From NCBI RefSeq assembly GCF_000745835.1, contig NZ_JQKB01000016.1:50192-114191 (forward strand): a stretch of DNA of 64,000 bases, given 5' to 3'. The notes beneath the pieces were generated by a model that ran no database searches, was not told the DNA's origin, and was given only the letters and a program-made list of their open reading frames with translations. Positions 18,899-27,528 of this stretch are shown piece by piece. Within the stretch, counting starts at the first letter, position 1, and each line of letters opens with the position of its first letter. The DNA is from Belnapia moabensis DSM 16746. GTDB taxonomy: Bacteria; Pseudomonadota; Alphaproteobacteria; Acetobacterales; Acetobacteraceae. A program made the position numbers and the translations under genes.

Positions 18899-20473
18899 TC
18901 ACTCATTGACCTTCGAAATGTTCCAGTAGACCGGCACCGGCGCGTCGAGGATGCCGGCGAGGCGGGCGGAATAGCCGCGCACCAGACTGAACTGGCCGAG
19001 CGGCACATAGGGCACGCTCTCCAGCGCGCGGGCATGGTAGGCCGCTGCCGCAGCCCGCCGCGCATCGGCGTCCGGCGCCGCAAGGAAGGTACCGCGCAGC
19101 CGCTCCATCTGCGCGTCGCAAGGCCAGCCGGGCAGGCCGGTGCGCTCGCAGGCGGAGCGCATGGCATTGTGCCCGGCCGGGTCCATTGCATCGAGGCCGG
19201 AGGGTGCCGAGACGAAGAGGTTCCAGCCCTGCGGCCCCGGATTGCGCGAGAGGCGGCGCTGCACCAGCGTCGTCCAGTCCATCGCCTGCACGTCGACGGT
19301 GAGCCCGGCCTGCTTCAGCAGGTCGGCCGAGACGAGGGCGAGGGTGTGGCTGATGGTGCTGTCCTGCGCGTCGAGCACCACCACCGGCGTGCCGTCATAG
19401 CCGCTGGCGGCGACGAGGCGGCGGGCTTCGGCGAGGTCGGGAGTCACCCAACCCGCCTCGGTATGGTAGGGACTGCCGCAGACATAGAAGGAGCGGCAGT
19501 CGCGCCAGAGCGAGGGATCGTTCAGATAGGCCGGCAGCACCTTGGCCGGGTCGACCAGCCGCAGCATCGCCTGGCGCAGGCGAGGATTGTCGAAGGGCGG
19601 CACCGCCTGGTTCATGCGGAAGATCGGCTGCACCCCGACATTGTCCTGAGGCCCGAGCCGCAGGTTGCGGTTGCGCCGCACGACGGGAAAGAGGTCGGGC
19701 GGCAACTCCTCGAAGATATCGATCTCGCCGGAGGAGAGTGCGTTGAGCGCGGTCTGCGCATCCGGCAGGTAGACCCACTCCACCCGCTCGATGCCGGCGC
19801 GCTTGCCGCCGGCAAGCCCGTCCGGCGGCTCGGCGCGCGGGACATAGGCTGGGTTGCGGCGATAGGTGACACGGTCGCCCGCCCGCCAGTCCTCGCGCCT
19901 GAGGGTGAAGGGACCGGAGCCGGTCGGGTCGGTGATCGGCGTCGCGGCGGGCGTGGCGGCGACGCGTGCGGGCATGATGAAGGCCGGCTGGCCGGAGGGC
20001 TTGGCGAGCGCCTCCAGCATCAGGCCGAAGGGCGATTTCAGCGTAATGCGGAAGGCATCCGGCGCGGTCGGCTCGATCGCCGTGGCGAGGCCCATCAGTT
20101 GCTGGCCGAGCCCGTCCCGCACCGCCCAGCGGCGCAGGCTGGCGACGACATCCTCGGCGGTGACCGGCGCGCCGTCATGGAAGCGCAGCCCCTCGCGCAG
20201 GGTGAAATCCCAGCTCAGGCCGTCGGCGGAGGTGGCCCAGCGCGCCACCATTTGCGGCTGCGGCCGTAGCTTGGAGTCGAGCGCGAAGAGCGTGTCGTAG
20301 ACCATGTAGCCATGGTTGCGCGCCATGTATTCGGGGCTGATGAATGGGTCGATGGAGCGCAGGTCGCCGAACAGCTTGACGCGGAGCGCATTCGGGTCGC
20401 CACGCCCCTGCGCAGCGGCCTCCGGCACCGGCAGCAGCAGCGCCGCCGCCAGCAAAGCGATGATGCGGCGCAT
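18899..20473 (-). CDS. Peptide/nickel-type ABC substrate-binding protein (SBP_bac_5)
   Basis: A 524-aa exported protein. Signal peptide 1-21 (MRRIIALLAAALLLPVPEAAA), then family 5 landmarks: DLRSIDPFISPEYMARNHGYMVYDTLF, LREGLRFHDGAPVTAEDVVASLRR, GSGPFTLRREDWRAGD, RRNPAYVPRAE, and PDAQTALNALSSGEIDIFEELPP. No DppBCDF-type permease or ATPase is nearby, so it is an orphan binder, or feeds a transporter encoded elsewhere. It lies 86 bases upstream of the liv operon on the same strand. A related orphan occurs at 56.4-58.0 kb. Confidence 0.9.
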   Translation of the reverse strand: MRRIIALLAAALLLPVPEAAAQGRGDPNALRVKLFGDLRSIDPFISPEYMARNHGYMVYDTLFALDSKLRPQPQMVARWATSADGLSWDFTLREGLRFHDGAPVTAEDVVASLRRWAVRDGLGQQLMGLATAIEPTAPDAFRITLKSPFGLMLEALAKPSGQPAFIMPARVAATPAATPITDPTGSGPFTLRREDWRAGDRVTYRRNPAYVPRAEPPDGLAGGKRAGIERVEWVYLPDAQTALNALSSGEIDIFEELPPDLFPVVRRNRNLRLGPQDNVGVQPIFRMNQAVPPFDNPRLRQAMLRLVDPAKVLPAYLNDPSLWRDCRSFYVCGSPYHTEAGWVTPDLAEARRLVAASGYDGTPVVVLDAQDSTISHTLALVSADLLKQAGLTVDVQAMDWTTLVQRRLSRNPGPQGWNLFVSAPSGLDAMDPAGHNAMRSACERTGLPGWPCDAQMERLRGTFLAAPDADARRAAAAAYHARALESVPYVPLGQFSLVRGYSARLAGILDAPVPVYWNISKVNE

Positions 20474-20527
20474 CGGCCGTCTCTCCCCAGGTTTTCGTTG
20501 CAGGCAGGATGCCCTAGCCTTGCCGGC

Positions 20528-21370
20528 GTGAACATCCTTTCGATCCAGTCCTGGGTGGCCTATGGCCATGTCGGCAATGCGAGCGCCGTCTTTCCGCTGC
20601 AACGGCTGGGGGCGGAGGTCTGGGCGGTCAACACCGTGCAGTTCTCCAACCATCCGGGGTATGGCGCCTTCCGCGGCTCGGTCTTCCCGGCGAGCCTCAT
20701 CCGCGACTGCGTGCAGGGCATCGAGGAGCGCGGCGTGCTCCCGGCCTGCGACGCCGTGCTCTCCGGCTATATCGGCGATGCCGAGACGGGGGAGGCGGTG
20801 CTCGATGCCGTCGCACGGGTGAAATCCGCCAACCCTGCCGCGCTCTATTGCTGCGACCCGGTGATCGGCGACGACGGCCGCGTCTATGTGCGGCCGGGGA
20901 TCGCCGAGCTGCTGCGCGACCGCGCCCTGCCGATGGCCGACCTCGCCACGCCCAACCAGTTCGAGCTGGAATGGCTCACCGGCGGCGCGATCGGCACGTT
21001 GGCCGCCGCGAAGACTGCCATCGTAGCTTTGCAGGCGCGCGGGCCGCGCTGCGTGATGGTGACGAGCCTCCGCACCGAGGAGACGCCGGACGATTCCATC
21101 GATCTGCTGGCAGGTGAGGGCGGGCGCTTCTGGCGGCTGCGGACGCCGCGGCTCGGGCAATCCTTCAACGGCGCGGGGGATGCGATCGCGGCGCTCTTCC
21201 TGTTCCACCGGCTGCGCGGCGAGGCGGCGGGGGCGATGGCGGCGGCGGCCTCCTCCATTCATGGCCTGCTGCGGCGGACGATGGAGGCCGGCTCGCGCGA
21301 GTTGCTGACCGTCGCGGCGCAGGAGGAATTCGTCCATCCGTCCCGCTGGTTCGAGCCGGAAGGCGTGTAG
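20528..21370 (+). CDS. pdxY: Pyridoxal kinase PdxY
   Basis: A 280-aa ribokinase-fold enzyme phosphorylating pyridoxal in the B6 salvage pathway. Signature: ILSIQSWVAYGHVGNASAVFPLQRLG at the N-terminus, NHPGYGAFRG, LSGYIGD, CDPVIGDDGRVYV, TPNQFELEWLTG and the catalytic GAGDAIAALFL. The start is GTG at 20528, directly giving the conserved NILSIQS; ORFs upstream run antisense to the divergent binding protein. Only 54 bases separate the two starts. Confidence 0.95.
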   Translation: MNILSIQSWVAYGHVGNASAVFPLQRLGAEVWAVNTVQFSNHPGYGAFRGSVFPASLIRDCVQGIEERGVLPACDAVLSGYIGDAETGEAVLDAVARVKSANPAALYCCDPVIGDDGRVYVRPGIAELLRDRALPMADLATPNQFELEWLTGGAIGTLAAAKTAIVALQARGPRCVMVTSLRTEETPDDSIDLLAGEGGRFWRLRTPRLGQSFNGAGDAIAALFLFHRLRGEAAGAMAAAASSIHGLLRRTMEAGSRELLTVAAQEEFVHPSRWFEPEGV

Positions 21371-21379
21371 CCCCGCTGG

Positions 21380-22120
21380 TCAGGCGCCGATGAAAGCGGT
21401 CGGCAGCCCGGCCGCATCGCCACACAGGGTGAAGAGGCGCGTCCCCGGCTTCCGCCCCGTCCGCAGCGGCGAGACGGGCAGGCCCGCTGCCCCGAGCCGC
21501 GCATGGCTGGCGGCGACATCCGGCACGCGCCAGGTGAGGCCCCAGAGGCTGTCGGGCCCGTCGCCGATCCCGCTCTTCAGTTCATGCGACACCTCGATCA
21601 CCAGGTCGCCGCAGCGGAAGAAGAGCAGCCGCGTGCCCCAGTCCGGGTTGCTGCGGTCGAGGCGCAGTTCGAGCCCGAGCCTGCCGCCCAGTAGGGCGAG
21701 CGTCCGCTCCGGGTCGGCGCTGCGGATGACGGCGTGGTCGAGGCGGATGGCGGAGGCCGGGTCCCCGGCTGGCCGCGCGCCGATCACCAGGAGATGGAGG
21801 CCGCGGGCGGCGGCGGGGTCCAGCGACCAGGTCTCCGCTTCTTGCCAGGGCTGCACCGGACCGCCGGGCAGGCCGCGGCGGTCCAGCAGGCGAAGGACGC
21901 TCTCCGGCTCTGCCACGGCGAGAGCGAGGCCCGTCCGCACTTCGCCTTCGGTCAGTACCAGGCCGGTATTGGCCAGGTTGAAGCGCATCCAGGACCCACC
22001 TCGCGCGGCGGGATGCTGCTCGAACAGCAGTTCATAGGCCGCGACCGCGGCATCGAGCCGCGGCACGGCGAGGATGACGTGGTCGAGGCCGAGGATGGGG
22101 CCGGCGGCTCCCGGTGCCAT
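21380..22120 (-). CDS. VOC superfamily (glyoxalase-like) protein
   Basis: A 246-aa protein made of two vicinal-oxygen-chelate halves: ILGLDHVILAVPRLDAAVAAYELLF in the first and IRLDHAVIRSADPERTLALLGGRLG in the second. The pattern fits Glyoxalase_3-like or dioxygenase-like proteins; His in LDHV/LDHA and Glu in IEVSHEL are candidate metal ligands. It starts 6 bases after the stop of the binding-protein gene, suggesting one transcript. Substrate unknown. Confidence 0.8.
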   Translation of the reverse strand: MAPGAAGPILGLDHVILAVPRLDAAVAAYELLFEQHPAARGGSWMRFNLANTGLVLTEGEVRTGLALAVAEPESVLRLLDRRGLPGGPVQPWQEAETWSLDPAAARGLHLLVIGARPAGDPASAIRLDHAVIRSADPERTLALLGGRLGLELRLDRSNPDWGTRLLFFRCGDLVIEVSHELKSGIGDGPDSLWGLTWRVPDVAASHARLGAAGLPVSPLRTGRKPGTRLFTLCGDAAGLPTAFIGA

Positions 22121-22126
22121 GCGGCT

Positions 22127-23344
22127 TCAGCCCCGGACCAGCGGGCAGCCGCCCTCGGCGAGCGGCCGCATCGCCTCCTCGGCCTCGATGGTGCCGGCGA
22201 GGCGGTAAAGGTCCCATTCGGCTTTCACCTCGCCGGGTGCCTTCACCTCGAAGAGATAGACCGGGTGGATCTTGCGGCCGTCCTCGCGCACCCGGCCGGG
22301 GCCGAAGCAGTCGTCATCGGTCGGCAGCGCCTTCATTCGCGCGATGGTGGCGCGGCCGGAGGCCTTGGCCCCGGCCGAGCCCATGGCGGCGGCGGCCTTC
22401 AGGTAATGGGTCACGGCCGAATAGGCGCCGGCATGGTTGGTGCTCGGGTAGATGTTGGGCGGCATCCTCGGCAGCACCCGCCGCGTGAAGGCGCGGGTGC
22501 GGTCGTTGAGATCCCAGTAGAAGGGCTCGGTCAGCATCAGGCCCTGCGCCGCCTCGGCCCCCATCGCCCGGACATCGCCGAGCAGGCAGAGCAGGCCGAC
22601 CAGCTTCATCCGCCGCGTCAGGCCGAATTCATGCGCCTGCTTCACGCAGTTGACGGTGTCCGTCCCGGCATTGGCGAGGCCCAGCACCTTGGCGCGGGAG
22701 GCCTGGGCCTGCAGCAGGAAGGAGGAATAGTCGGTGGTCTGCGGGAAGGGGTAGCGCGACTGGCCGAGCACCTTGCCGCCGGCCGCCTCCACCGCGCGCG
22801 CCGTGTCGCGTTGCAGCGCATGGCCGAAGGCATAGTCGGCGGTGAGGAAGAACCAGCTGTCGCCGCCCGCCCTGACAGCCGCGGTGCCGGCACCATGCGC
22901 CAGCATCCAGGTGTCGTAGGTCCAATGCACATGGTTCGGGCTGCAGCGCGGGCCGTGCAGGTCGGCGGTGGCCGGGCCGGTGGCGAGGAAGACCTTGTCC
23001 CTCTCCCGCGCCAGGTCGGCGACGGCGAGGGCGATGGCGGAGTTGTTCACCTCGAGGATCGCATCCACCCCGTCGCGGTCGTACCACTGCCGGGCTATGG
23101 CGGCCCCGACATCCGGCTTGTGCTGGTGGTCGGCATGGACGACCTCGACCTGGAGCGGCAGGCCGGCATCCTCGATCGCCTGCCGCACGCAGGCCATGGT
23201 GCCGAGGCCGGAGAGGTCGCGATAGGGGCCAGACAGGTCGCCGAGGATGCCGAGGCGCAGCGCTGGAGCGGATTGGGCACGGGCCGCGCCGGCCCCGGCC
23301 AGCGCGCCGCAGGCCGCCAATATGTCCCGCCGGGTATTGAGCAT
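22127..23344 (-). CDS. LivJ-like ABC substrate-binding protein, orphan
   Basis: A 405-aa Peripla_BP_6 protein. Signal peptide MLNTRRDILAACGALAGAGAARAQ has a twin arginine and an AxA site. Mature landmarks: LRLGILGDLSGPYRDLSGLG, VVHADHQHKPDVGAAIARQW and WFFLTADYAFGHALQRDT. It belongs to the subgroup often annotated with urea/amide or aromatic-type ligands, but there is no permease beside it. Cotranscribed with the VOC gene downstream and possibly with the small exported protein upstream. Confidence 0.88.
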   Translation of the reverse strand: MLNTRRDILAACGALAGAGAARAQSAPALRLGILGDLSGPYRDLSGLGTMACVRQAIEDAGLPLQVEVVHADHQHKPDVGAAIARQWYDRDGVDAILEVNNSAIALAVADLARERDKVFLATGPATADLHGPRCSPNHVHWTYDTWMLAHGAGTAAVRAGGDSWFFLTADYAFGHALQRDTARAVEAAGGKVLGQSRYPFPQTTDYSSFLLQAQASRAKVLGLANAGTDTVNCVKQAHEFGLTRRMKLVGLLCLLGDVRAMGAEAAQGLMLTEPFYWDLNDRTRAFTRRVLPRMPPNIYPSTNHAGAYSAVTHYLKAAAAMGSAGAKASGRATIARMKALPTDDDCFGPGRVREDGRKIHPVYLFEVKAPGEVKAEWDLYRLAGTIEAEEAMRPLAEGGCPLVRG

Positions 23345-23416
23345 TGTCGTGTCTTCCTCCCATCCCTCGCCGACAGCCTTGCGCCTTCGGCCTGAAGGCG
23401 CAATGGGCTGCGCCGC

Positions 23417-23875
23417 TCAGCCGGGACGGAAGCCTTCCATCACCCGCAGCACTTCCTGGCGGAGCGCGGCCCAGTCGGCCTCGGGCGCCGAGGCGATCAG
23501 CAGGTAGCTCCGCTCCCGCCCGTAGAGGCCGACGGCGCGGACCGTCACCGCCTGGCGGCTGCCGATGCCCATGGCCCGCGTCTCGATGGCGGCGCCTGGA
23601 AGGCCGGCAAGCTCCACCCGCTCCTCCGCCGGCAGCGCGGCGAAGTGGAAAGGGCGGAAGGCGCGGAGCGTCGCCGCCAGATGGCCTGGCCGACTCGCCG
23701 GCGGCACCGGGCGCTGGGCGCGGATCAGCACCATCCCCGTCTCCGGCGCCTCGCGGCTCGGAGCCCGGTCGCGCAGGATGGTCCAGCCGAGGACGCGGCC
23801 GGTGAGGCGGAGATGCTCGCCCTCCGGCACCTGGAAGGGCAGGGCGGCAGCGAGGAGGAGATGGCGGCGGTTCAT
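23417..23875 (-). CDS. Hypothetical exported protein (152 aa)
   Basis: I do not recognise the family. The N-terminus MNRRHLLLAAALPFQVP looks like a short signal sequence. The rest is a mix of predicted strands and helices with conserved-looking LRLTGRVLGWTILRDRAP and RAVGLYGRERSYLLIAS, and a C-terminal helix with Trp. Codon use is that of real genes in this window, and an ATG start is present. It lies 72 bases upstream of the orphan LivJ-like gene in the same direction. Confidence 0.65.
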   Translation of the reverse strand: MNRRHLLLAAALPFQVPEGEHLRLTGRVLGWTILRDRAPSREAPETGMVLIRAQRPVPPASRPGHLAATLRAFRPFHFAALPAEERVELAGLPGAAIETRAMGIGSRQAVTVRAVGLYGRERSYLLIASAPEADWAALRQEVLRVMEGFRPG

Positions 23876-23945
23876 GGGAGCAGGCCAAGCCTAGCCTTGG
23901 GGCTAAGGGTTGCCCATCATGCCCGACATCACCGGGAGATGATGG

Positions 23946-24974
23946 ATGAAAGCCTTCCTGCTTGCCGTGGCGCTCGCGGCCGGCCTTGCTCCGTTCGCCG
24001 CCGAGGCCCAGACGCAGAGCGCCGGGCCGACCCTGGCCGCGGTGCGGCAGCGGGACCTGCTGGTCTGCGGCACATCGACGGGTGCGGCCGGCTTCTCCCT
24101 TCCCGACAGCCGTGGCGAATACCGGGGCCTCGACAACGATCTCTGCCGGGCGCTGGCCGGCGCCGTGCTCGGTGATGCGACGAAGATCCGCTGGGTGCCG
24201 CTGACCACGACGGCGCGGCTGCCGGCGCTGCAATCCGGCCAGATCGACGTGCTGATCCGCACCGTCACCTGGACACAGTCGCGCGACACGGCGAACGGGC
24301 TGAACTTCACCGGCGTCAGCTTCTATGACGGGCAGGGCTTCCTGCTGCGAAGCTCGCTCGGGCTGAAATCGGCGCTGGAGCTGGGCGGCGCCTCGATCTG
24401 CGTCGTCGCCGGCAGCACCAACGAGCTGAACCTGACCGACTGGGCGCGGACCAACAAAATCGACTACCGCCCCGTCGTCTTCGAGCAGAATGACGAGGCG
24501 CGTCGCAGCTACCTGGCCGGCCGCTGCGACGCCTACAGCACGGATGCGAGCCAGCTCGCCGGTCTTCGCGCCTCCTTCCCGCATCCGGAGGAGCATGTGA
24601 TCCTGCCGGAGATCATCAGCAAGGAGCCGCATTCGCCAGTAGTGCGTCACGGCGACGACCAGTGGTTCGACATCATCCGCTGGACCTTCTTCGCCCTGCT
24701 CACGGCGGAGGAGCTCGGCATCACCCAGGCGAATGTCGACAGCTTCCTCACCAACCAGAATCCGGAGGTGCGGCGGCTGCTCGGCCTCGTCGGCGACCAT
24801 GGGCCGCTGATGGGGCTCGACCGGCGCTGGGCCTATTGGGCCATAAAGGCGGCGGGGAATTACGGCGAGATCTTCGAACGCAACCTCGGCATGGGCAGCC
24901 CAATCGGGCTCCGGCGCGGGCTGAACGACCTCTGGACCCGCGGCGGGCTGATGTATGCGCCGCCGATTCGGTAA
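23946..24974 (+). CDS. General amino-acid ABC transporter binding protein (AapJ-like)
   Basis: A 342-aa SBP_bac_3 protein. Signal peptide 1-21 (MKAFLLAVALAAGLAPFAAEA), then TLAAVRQRDLLVCGTSTGAAGFS, GLDNDLCRALAGAVLGD, IDVLIRTVTWTQSRDTANGLNF and the AapJ-type segments ISKEPHSPVVRHGDDQWFDI and WAIKAAGNYGEIFERNLG. AapJ feeds AapQMP, which are absent here, so this is another orphan. Ends in LMYAPPIR, the usual family terminus. Confidence 0.9.
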   Translation: MKAFLLAVALAAGLAPFAAEAQTQSAGPTLAAVRQRDLLVCGTSTGAAGFSLPDSRGEYRGLDNDLCRALAGAVLGDATKIRWVPLTTTARLPALQSGQIDVLIRTVTWTQSRDTANGLNFTGVSFYDGQGFLLRSSLGLKSALELGGASICVVAGSTNELNLTDWARTNKIDYRPVVFEQNDEARRSYLAGRCDAYSTDASQLAGLRASFPHPEEHVILPEIISKEPHSPVVRHGDDQWFDIIRWTFFALLTAEELGITQANVDSFLTNQNPEVRRLLGLVGDHGPLMGLDRRWAYWAIKAAGNYGEIFERNLGMGSPIGLRRGLNDLWTRGGLMYAPPIR

Positions 24975-25125
24975 CGGCGGCGCGTCCGCTTTCGTACCGC
25001 CTTCGGCGCAACTAATCCGGCCCTGATCGCTTCTGTGCCGGCGGCGCGATCCCGGCCTGTGGCGGCACTCAGCCGCCCAAGCCAACGGAGGCGCATCGGC
25101 ACGACAACGAGAGGGAAGGCACCGC

Positions 25126-25416
25126 ATGAACACCGACAAGATCGAAGGCGTGGCGCGCAATGTCGTCGGCAAGGCGCAGGAAGGCCTCGGCAACCTCGCT
25201 GGCGATAGCAACAACCAGGCGGAGGGCATGGCGCGGCAGGTGGCCGGCCGGGCGCAGGAAGCCTATGGCGACGTGAAGGACGGCGCGCAGGACGCGCTGC
25301 GCCAGGTCGAGTCGGCGGTGGAGAAGCAGCCGCTCCTGGCCCTGCTGGTGGCCGGCGCCGTCGGCTTTGCCCTGGGCAGCCTGCTCACCGCCTCGGCCCC
25401 GTCGCGCCGCTGGTAG
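25126..25416 (+). CDS. CsbD family stress protein with C-terminal membrane segment
   Basis: A 96-aa protein. Residues 1-65 are CsbD-like: MNTDKIEGVARNVVGKAQEGLG with repeated GKAQ/GRAQEAYGDVKDGAQ heptads, an amphipathic helical, highly soluble region. Residues 70-92 form a hydrophobic anchor (PLLALLVAGAVGFALGSLL) as in DUF883/ElaB proteins, so it should sit on the inner membrane. Members are induced by general stress. GAGGGAAGG lies upstream of the ATG. Confidence 0.88.
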   Translation: MNTDKIEGVARNVVGKAQEGLGNLAGDSNNQAEGMARQVAGRAQEAYGDVKDGAQDALRQVESAVEKQPLLALLVAGAVGFALGSLLTASAPSRRW

Positions 25417-25431
25417 GCGGCACCGGCCTGG

Positions 25432-26376
25432 CTATGGCACCGCCACCGGCGGCGCCATCAGCCAGGCCGTCGCCGGGAAGGCGAAGGTGGCGATCAGCGT
25501 GGAGAAGAGCACCACGGCGGAGACCTCGTCGGCCGCCGCCTGGTTGCGCTGGGCGAGGACGAAGGCATTGGTCGCCGTCGGCATCGCCGCCAGCAGCACG
25601 CCAGACTGTACCCAGATAGGGGCGAGGCCGAGGGTCTGCCCCAGCACCAGCCAGACCAGCGCCGGGTAGAGCAGCAGCTTCGCCGCCACCGCCCCGCTCG
25701 CCGCGGCTAGCAGCCGCCGGTCAATCCGTAGCCGGGCGAGGGTGCCGCCGAGGGCGAAGAGCGCCGTCGGCCCCGCCGCGCCGCCGAGGAAGCCGAGGAA
25801 GCGATCGACCGGTCCCGGCAGCGAAATCTCCATCGCCCCGAGCAGCGCGCCGCCGCCGATGGAAAGCAGCACCGGGTTGCGGATGAGGATGCGCCCGACC
25901 CGGCCCATGGTGCGGAGCCCTGCCCCCGGCGCCATCAGCACCGAGCCGAGCGCCAGCACCACCGCGACCTCGGACATGATCGACATGGCGATGGGCCCGG
26001 CGCCGCGCTCGCCGAGCAGGGGCAGCAGGAGCGGCGGGCCGAGATAGCCGACATTGCCCATGGCCGCCGCCGCGCCAATCGCCGCCGCCGGTGCCCGCCG
26101 CCGGAAGGGCAGGGCGGCCGCCATCACCAGGGCGAAGACGGCGAGGCAGGCACCGAGATAGCCGAGGAAGAAGCCCAAGTCGAAGCTGCGGCTGAGCGGC
26201 TGGGCTGCCATCAGCCGCAGCAGCAGCGCCGGCAGGGCAAAGAAAAAGGAGAAATGGCCTACCGCATCGACCATCGCCGGGGTGATCGTGCCCCGCCATG
26301 CTGCCGCCCAGCCCACTCCGATGACGGCGAAGATCGGCAGGCAGAGGGCGAGGAAGGCGATCACGGTCCCTACCAT
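25432..26376 (-). CDS. AEC family (auxin efflux carrier) transporter
   Basis: A 314-aa inner-membrane protein with ten predicted helices. AEC/Mem_trans landmarks are PIFAVIGVGWAAAWRG at the N-terminus, MGNVGYLGPPLLL at about 105-117 and MPTATNAFVLAQRN near residue 265, the paired crossover motifs of the family. Members transport malonate, malate or other small carboxylates. Monocistronic; divergent from the monooxygenase gene next to it. Confidence 0.88.
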   Translation of the reverse strand: MVGTVIAFLALCLPIFAVIGVGWAAAWRGTITPAMVDAVGHFSFFFALPALLLRLMAAQPLSRSFDLGFFLGYLGACLAVFALVMAAALPFRRRAPAAAIGAAAAMGNVGYLGPPLLLPLLGERGAGPIAMSIMSEVAVVLALGSVLMAPGAGLRTMGRVGRILIRNPVLLSIGGGALLGAMEISLPGPVDRFLGFLGGAAGPTALFALGGTLARLRIDRRLLAAASGAVAAKLLLYPALVWLVLGQTLGLAPIWVQSGVLLAAMPTATNAFVLAQRNQAAADEVSAVVLFSTLIATFAFPATAWLMAPPVAVP

Positions 26377-26457
26377 AGCGGCAGCGGCGCGGCAGGGAAG
26401 CTTGCCCCGGCCGGCCCGTCGCGCTTCGCTGAGGGAAAGGGCGGAGGGAACAAGCTT

Positions 26458-27528
26458 ATGGAATTCGGCATCGCCATGGCGACGGACGCCGAAAGCTGGC
26501 GGCTGGCGCAGCGGGCGGAGGAGCTCGGCTTCCGCTCCGCCTGGTTCTACGACACCCAGATGCTGAGCGCGGACTGCTTCGTCGCCATGGGCGCGGCGGC
26601 GGTGAAGACCAGCCGCATCCGGCTCGGCACCGGGGTGCTGATCCCCTCCAACCGCATCGCGCCGGTCACCGCCAACGCCTTCGCCTCGCTGAACAAGCTG
26701 GCGCCGGGGCGGATCGACATGGGGCTGGGTACCGGCTTCACCGGGCGGCGGGCGATGGGGCTCGGCGCCATGAAGCTGAAGGATTTCGAGGAGTATCTAC
26801 GGGTGATGCTCGCCCTCCTCGCCGAGGAGACGGTGGAGGCGGAGGTCGAGGGGCAGCGGCGAAGGATCCGCCTGCTGAACCCCGACCTCGGCCTGATCGA
26901 CACCCGGACGCCGATGAGGCTGCATCTGGCCGCCGCCGGGCCGCGGGCGCGGGCGCTGACGGCGCGGCTTGGGGCGGGGTGGATCAACTTCTTCTCCGAT
27001 GTCCCGGCCGCCGTCGCCATGCTCGGCGAGATGCAGCAGGCCTGGGTGGTGGCCGGGCAGGCGAAGGCCGACCTGGAGGCGACGGCCTTCGTCCTCGGCT
27101 GCGTGCTGGAGGAAGGCGAGCCGGCGGACAGCGACCGCGCCGTGGCCCAGGCCGGGCCGCGTGCCGCCGTATTGCTTCACCGGGCGGCGGACGAGGTGCT
27201 CTCCGGCCTGCCCAACATCTCGCCGGTGCCGGAGAGCTGCCGCGCGGCGGTGGAGGGCTATGTGGCGGTGGCGCGTGGCTTCGAGCCGAAGGATGCCCCA
27301 TGGCTGCACAACCACCGGGGGCACCTGATGTTCGTGAAGCCGGAGGAGCGGCCCTTCGTCACCGCGGAGATGATCCGCATCAGCAGCTTCACCGCGACCG
27401 AAGCGGAGCTGAAGCGCCGCGTCGGTGACCTCCGGGATGCCGGCTATACCGAGTTCACCGTCCAGATCGTCCCCGGCCAGGAGGCAGCGATCGAGGACTG
27501 GGGGCGGATCATGCGGGCGTTTCGCTGA
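26458..27528 (+). CDS. LLM class flavin-dependent oxidoreductase
   Basis: A 356-aa luciferase-like monooxygenase (F420- or FMNH2-type TIM barrel). Features: MEFGIAMATDAESWRLAQRAEELGF, SAWFYDTQMLSADCF, RIRLGTGVLIPSNRIAPVTANAFASLN, and RIDMGLGTGFTGRRAMG. The start ATG follows GGAGGG; the frame upstream is antisense of the AEC gene. Its 3' end overlaps the convergent amidase by 20 bases. Substrate unknown; the amidase partner suggests nitrogenous organic compounds, which is inference. Confidence 0.85.
   Translation: MEFGIAMATDAESWRLAQRAEELGFRSAWFYDTQMLSADCFVAMGAAAVKTSRIRLGTGVLIPSNRIAPVTANAFASLNKLAPGRIDMGLGTGFTGRRAMGLGAMKLKDFEEYLRVMLALLAEETVEAEVEGQRRRIRLLNPDLGLIDTRTPMRLHLAAAGPRARALTARLGAGWINFFSDVPAAVAMLGEMQQAWVVAGQAKADLEATAFVLGCVLEEGEPADSDRAVAQAGPRAAVLLHRAADEVLSGLPNISPVPESCRAAVEGYVAVARGFEPKDAPWLHNHRGHLMFVKPEERPFVTAEMIRISSFTATEAELKRRVGDLRDAGYTEFTVQIVPGQEAAIEDWGRIMRAFR

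Noticed and set aside
22629..25229. 866-codon open frame on the minus strand
   Set aside because: Out-of-frame shadow across the orphan LivJ-like gene and antisense of the AapJ-like and CsbD genes.
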